From contig NZ_CAMPFU010000011.1 in assembly GCF_946848805.1 (NCBI RefSeq), positions 1 to 13,136 on the forward strand: DNA of 13,136 bases. Direction: 5' to 3'. The position numbers and the translations under genes are program-made. This document shows, in pieces, positions 12,854 to 13,136 of the stretch. Position 1 is the first letter of the stretch; each line of letters opens with the position of its first letter. The DNA is from Deinococcus sp. Marseille-Q6407. GTDB taxonomy: Bacteria; Deinococcota; Deinococci; Deinococcales; Deinococcaceae. Below the pieces are notes generated by a model that ran no database searches, was not told the DNA's origin, and saw nothing but the letters and a program-made list of their open reading frames with translations.

Positions 12854-13136
12854 GTCCGGTAAATCTCTTGCTCCTCGTGACCGTGCTGTCTATGAGGTTC
12901 GTGGTCCGCAGGGACTGTTTCAAGTGGACGCAGCCAGCACCAAAGAGCTCAAAGATGCCTTGGCGCCTCTGCTTGGTCTTGAGCCGTATAGCGTGCAGGC
13001 TGCTGCTCACCTTGCTCAAGTTGAACGAGCCACTGTCCAGGGCAATGGATGGAGCGTTCGTCGCCTGGGTACGCTCACCTTCGTACCGGACGGTGAAACT
13101 CAAACTGGGGCTTCCCGGAAGGGTACTCAGCAAGTT
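12822..13136 (+). CDS. Hypothetical protein, 5' part of the gene spanning the circle junction
   Basis: ATG 12822 follows GGAGAA with a five-base gap. The frame runs off the window and continues at base 2 to TAG 302-304, giving 163 residues in the circular molecule. The N-terminus is very basic (TKPRKKTVRKSGKS, residues 2-15), suggesting nucleic-acid contact. A compact region follows (about 22-90, from VYEVRGPQGLFQV through ELKDALAPLLGL to WSVRRLGTLTFVP) with alternating strands and helices. A disordered tail with a duplicated ten-residue motif ends it. The family is unknown. Overlap with the upstream 245-residue gene indicates a two-gene operon. Annotation of the linear contig would wrongly report two fragments. 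Confidence 0.88.
   Translation, partial: MTKPRKKTVRKSGKSLAPRDRAVYEVRGPQGLFQVDAASTKELKDALAPLLGLEPYSVQAAAHLAQVERATVQGNGWSVRRLGTLTFVPDGETQTGASRKGTQQV
13010..13136. repeat. Terminal direct repeat, right copy (circular assembly overlap)
   Basis: Identical to bases 1-127. Base 13010 corresponds to base 1, so coordinates from here on are redundant with the window start. Confidence 0.95.

Noticed and set aside
1..13136. CRISPR array, tRNA or rRNA genes
   Set aside because: No regularly spaced repeat-spacer pattern and no cloverleaf or rRNA signature was noticed on either strand.

Overview
The window is a complete small circular plasmid with an assembly overlap. Bases 1-127 are repeated exactly at 13010-13136, so the real molecule is a circle of about 13,009 bp and one gene runs across the arbitrary cut. 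The ColE2-type replicon, a leaderless-looking promoter and mixed mid-to-high GC suggest a Deinococcus-like host. That host assignment is inference from general resemblance, not a database match.

Layout from left to right. The 3' part of the cut-spanning gene (to 304) comes first, then a Tn3-type serine resolvase (minus strand, 388-960). A lipoprotein gene follows (1047-1753), broken by an 11-bp tandem duplication. A spacer crowded with TGTCAC motifs (1790-1898) may be the resolvase's res site. Next is an AT-rich two-gene CBASS-like defence operon: a CD-NTase (2084-3079) and an S-4TM membrane effector (3066-3926). A parA/RHH partition operon on the minus strand (4060-5006) is flanked on both sides by AACGTT repeats at 12-bp pitch. 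The replication control region (5350-5530) holds a candidate antisense RNA, a leader peptide and hairpins. The ColE2-family Rep follows (to 6530), with a candidate origin just after it. Then come an MmeI-like type IIL restriction-modification enzyme (6702-9515), an unrecognised protein with two CxxC knuckles (9694-10581), and a stretch of about 1.25 kb (10815-12062) with no convincing protein gene. Two overlapping genes of unknown function (12116-12853 and 12822 to 304 across the cut) close the circle.

The 1.25-kb stretch is the most striking part. Read on the minus strand it has a sigma-70-like promoter, a textbook intrinsic terminator, and a series of perfect hairpins capped by GNRA or UUCG tetraloops only on that strand. 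I read it as a giant structured non-coding RNA, which I cannot assign to a known class by eye.

Functionally the plasmid combines maintenance (Rep, antisense copy control, ParA/RHH, resolvase) with at least two anti-phage modules (CBASS-like and type IIL RM), a large RNA and several unknown proteins. The Rep reading frame has no ATG, GTG or TTG where its conserved N-terminus begins. An overlapping leader ORF with a good ribosome binding site suggests +1 frameshifting or coupled non-AUG initiation.
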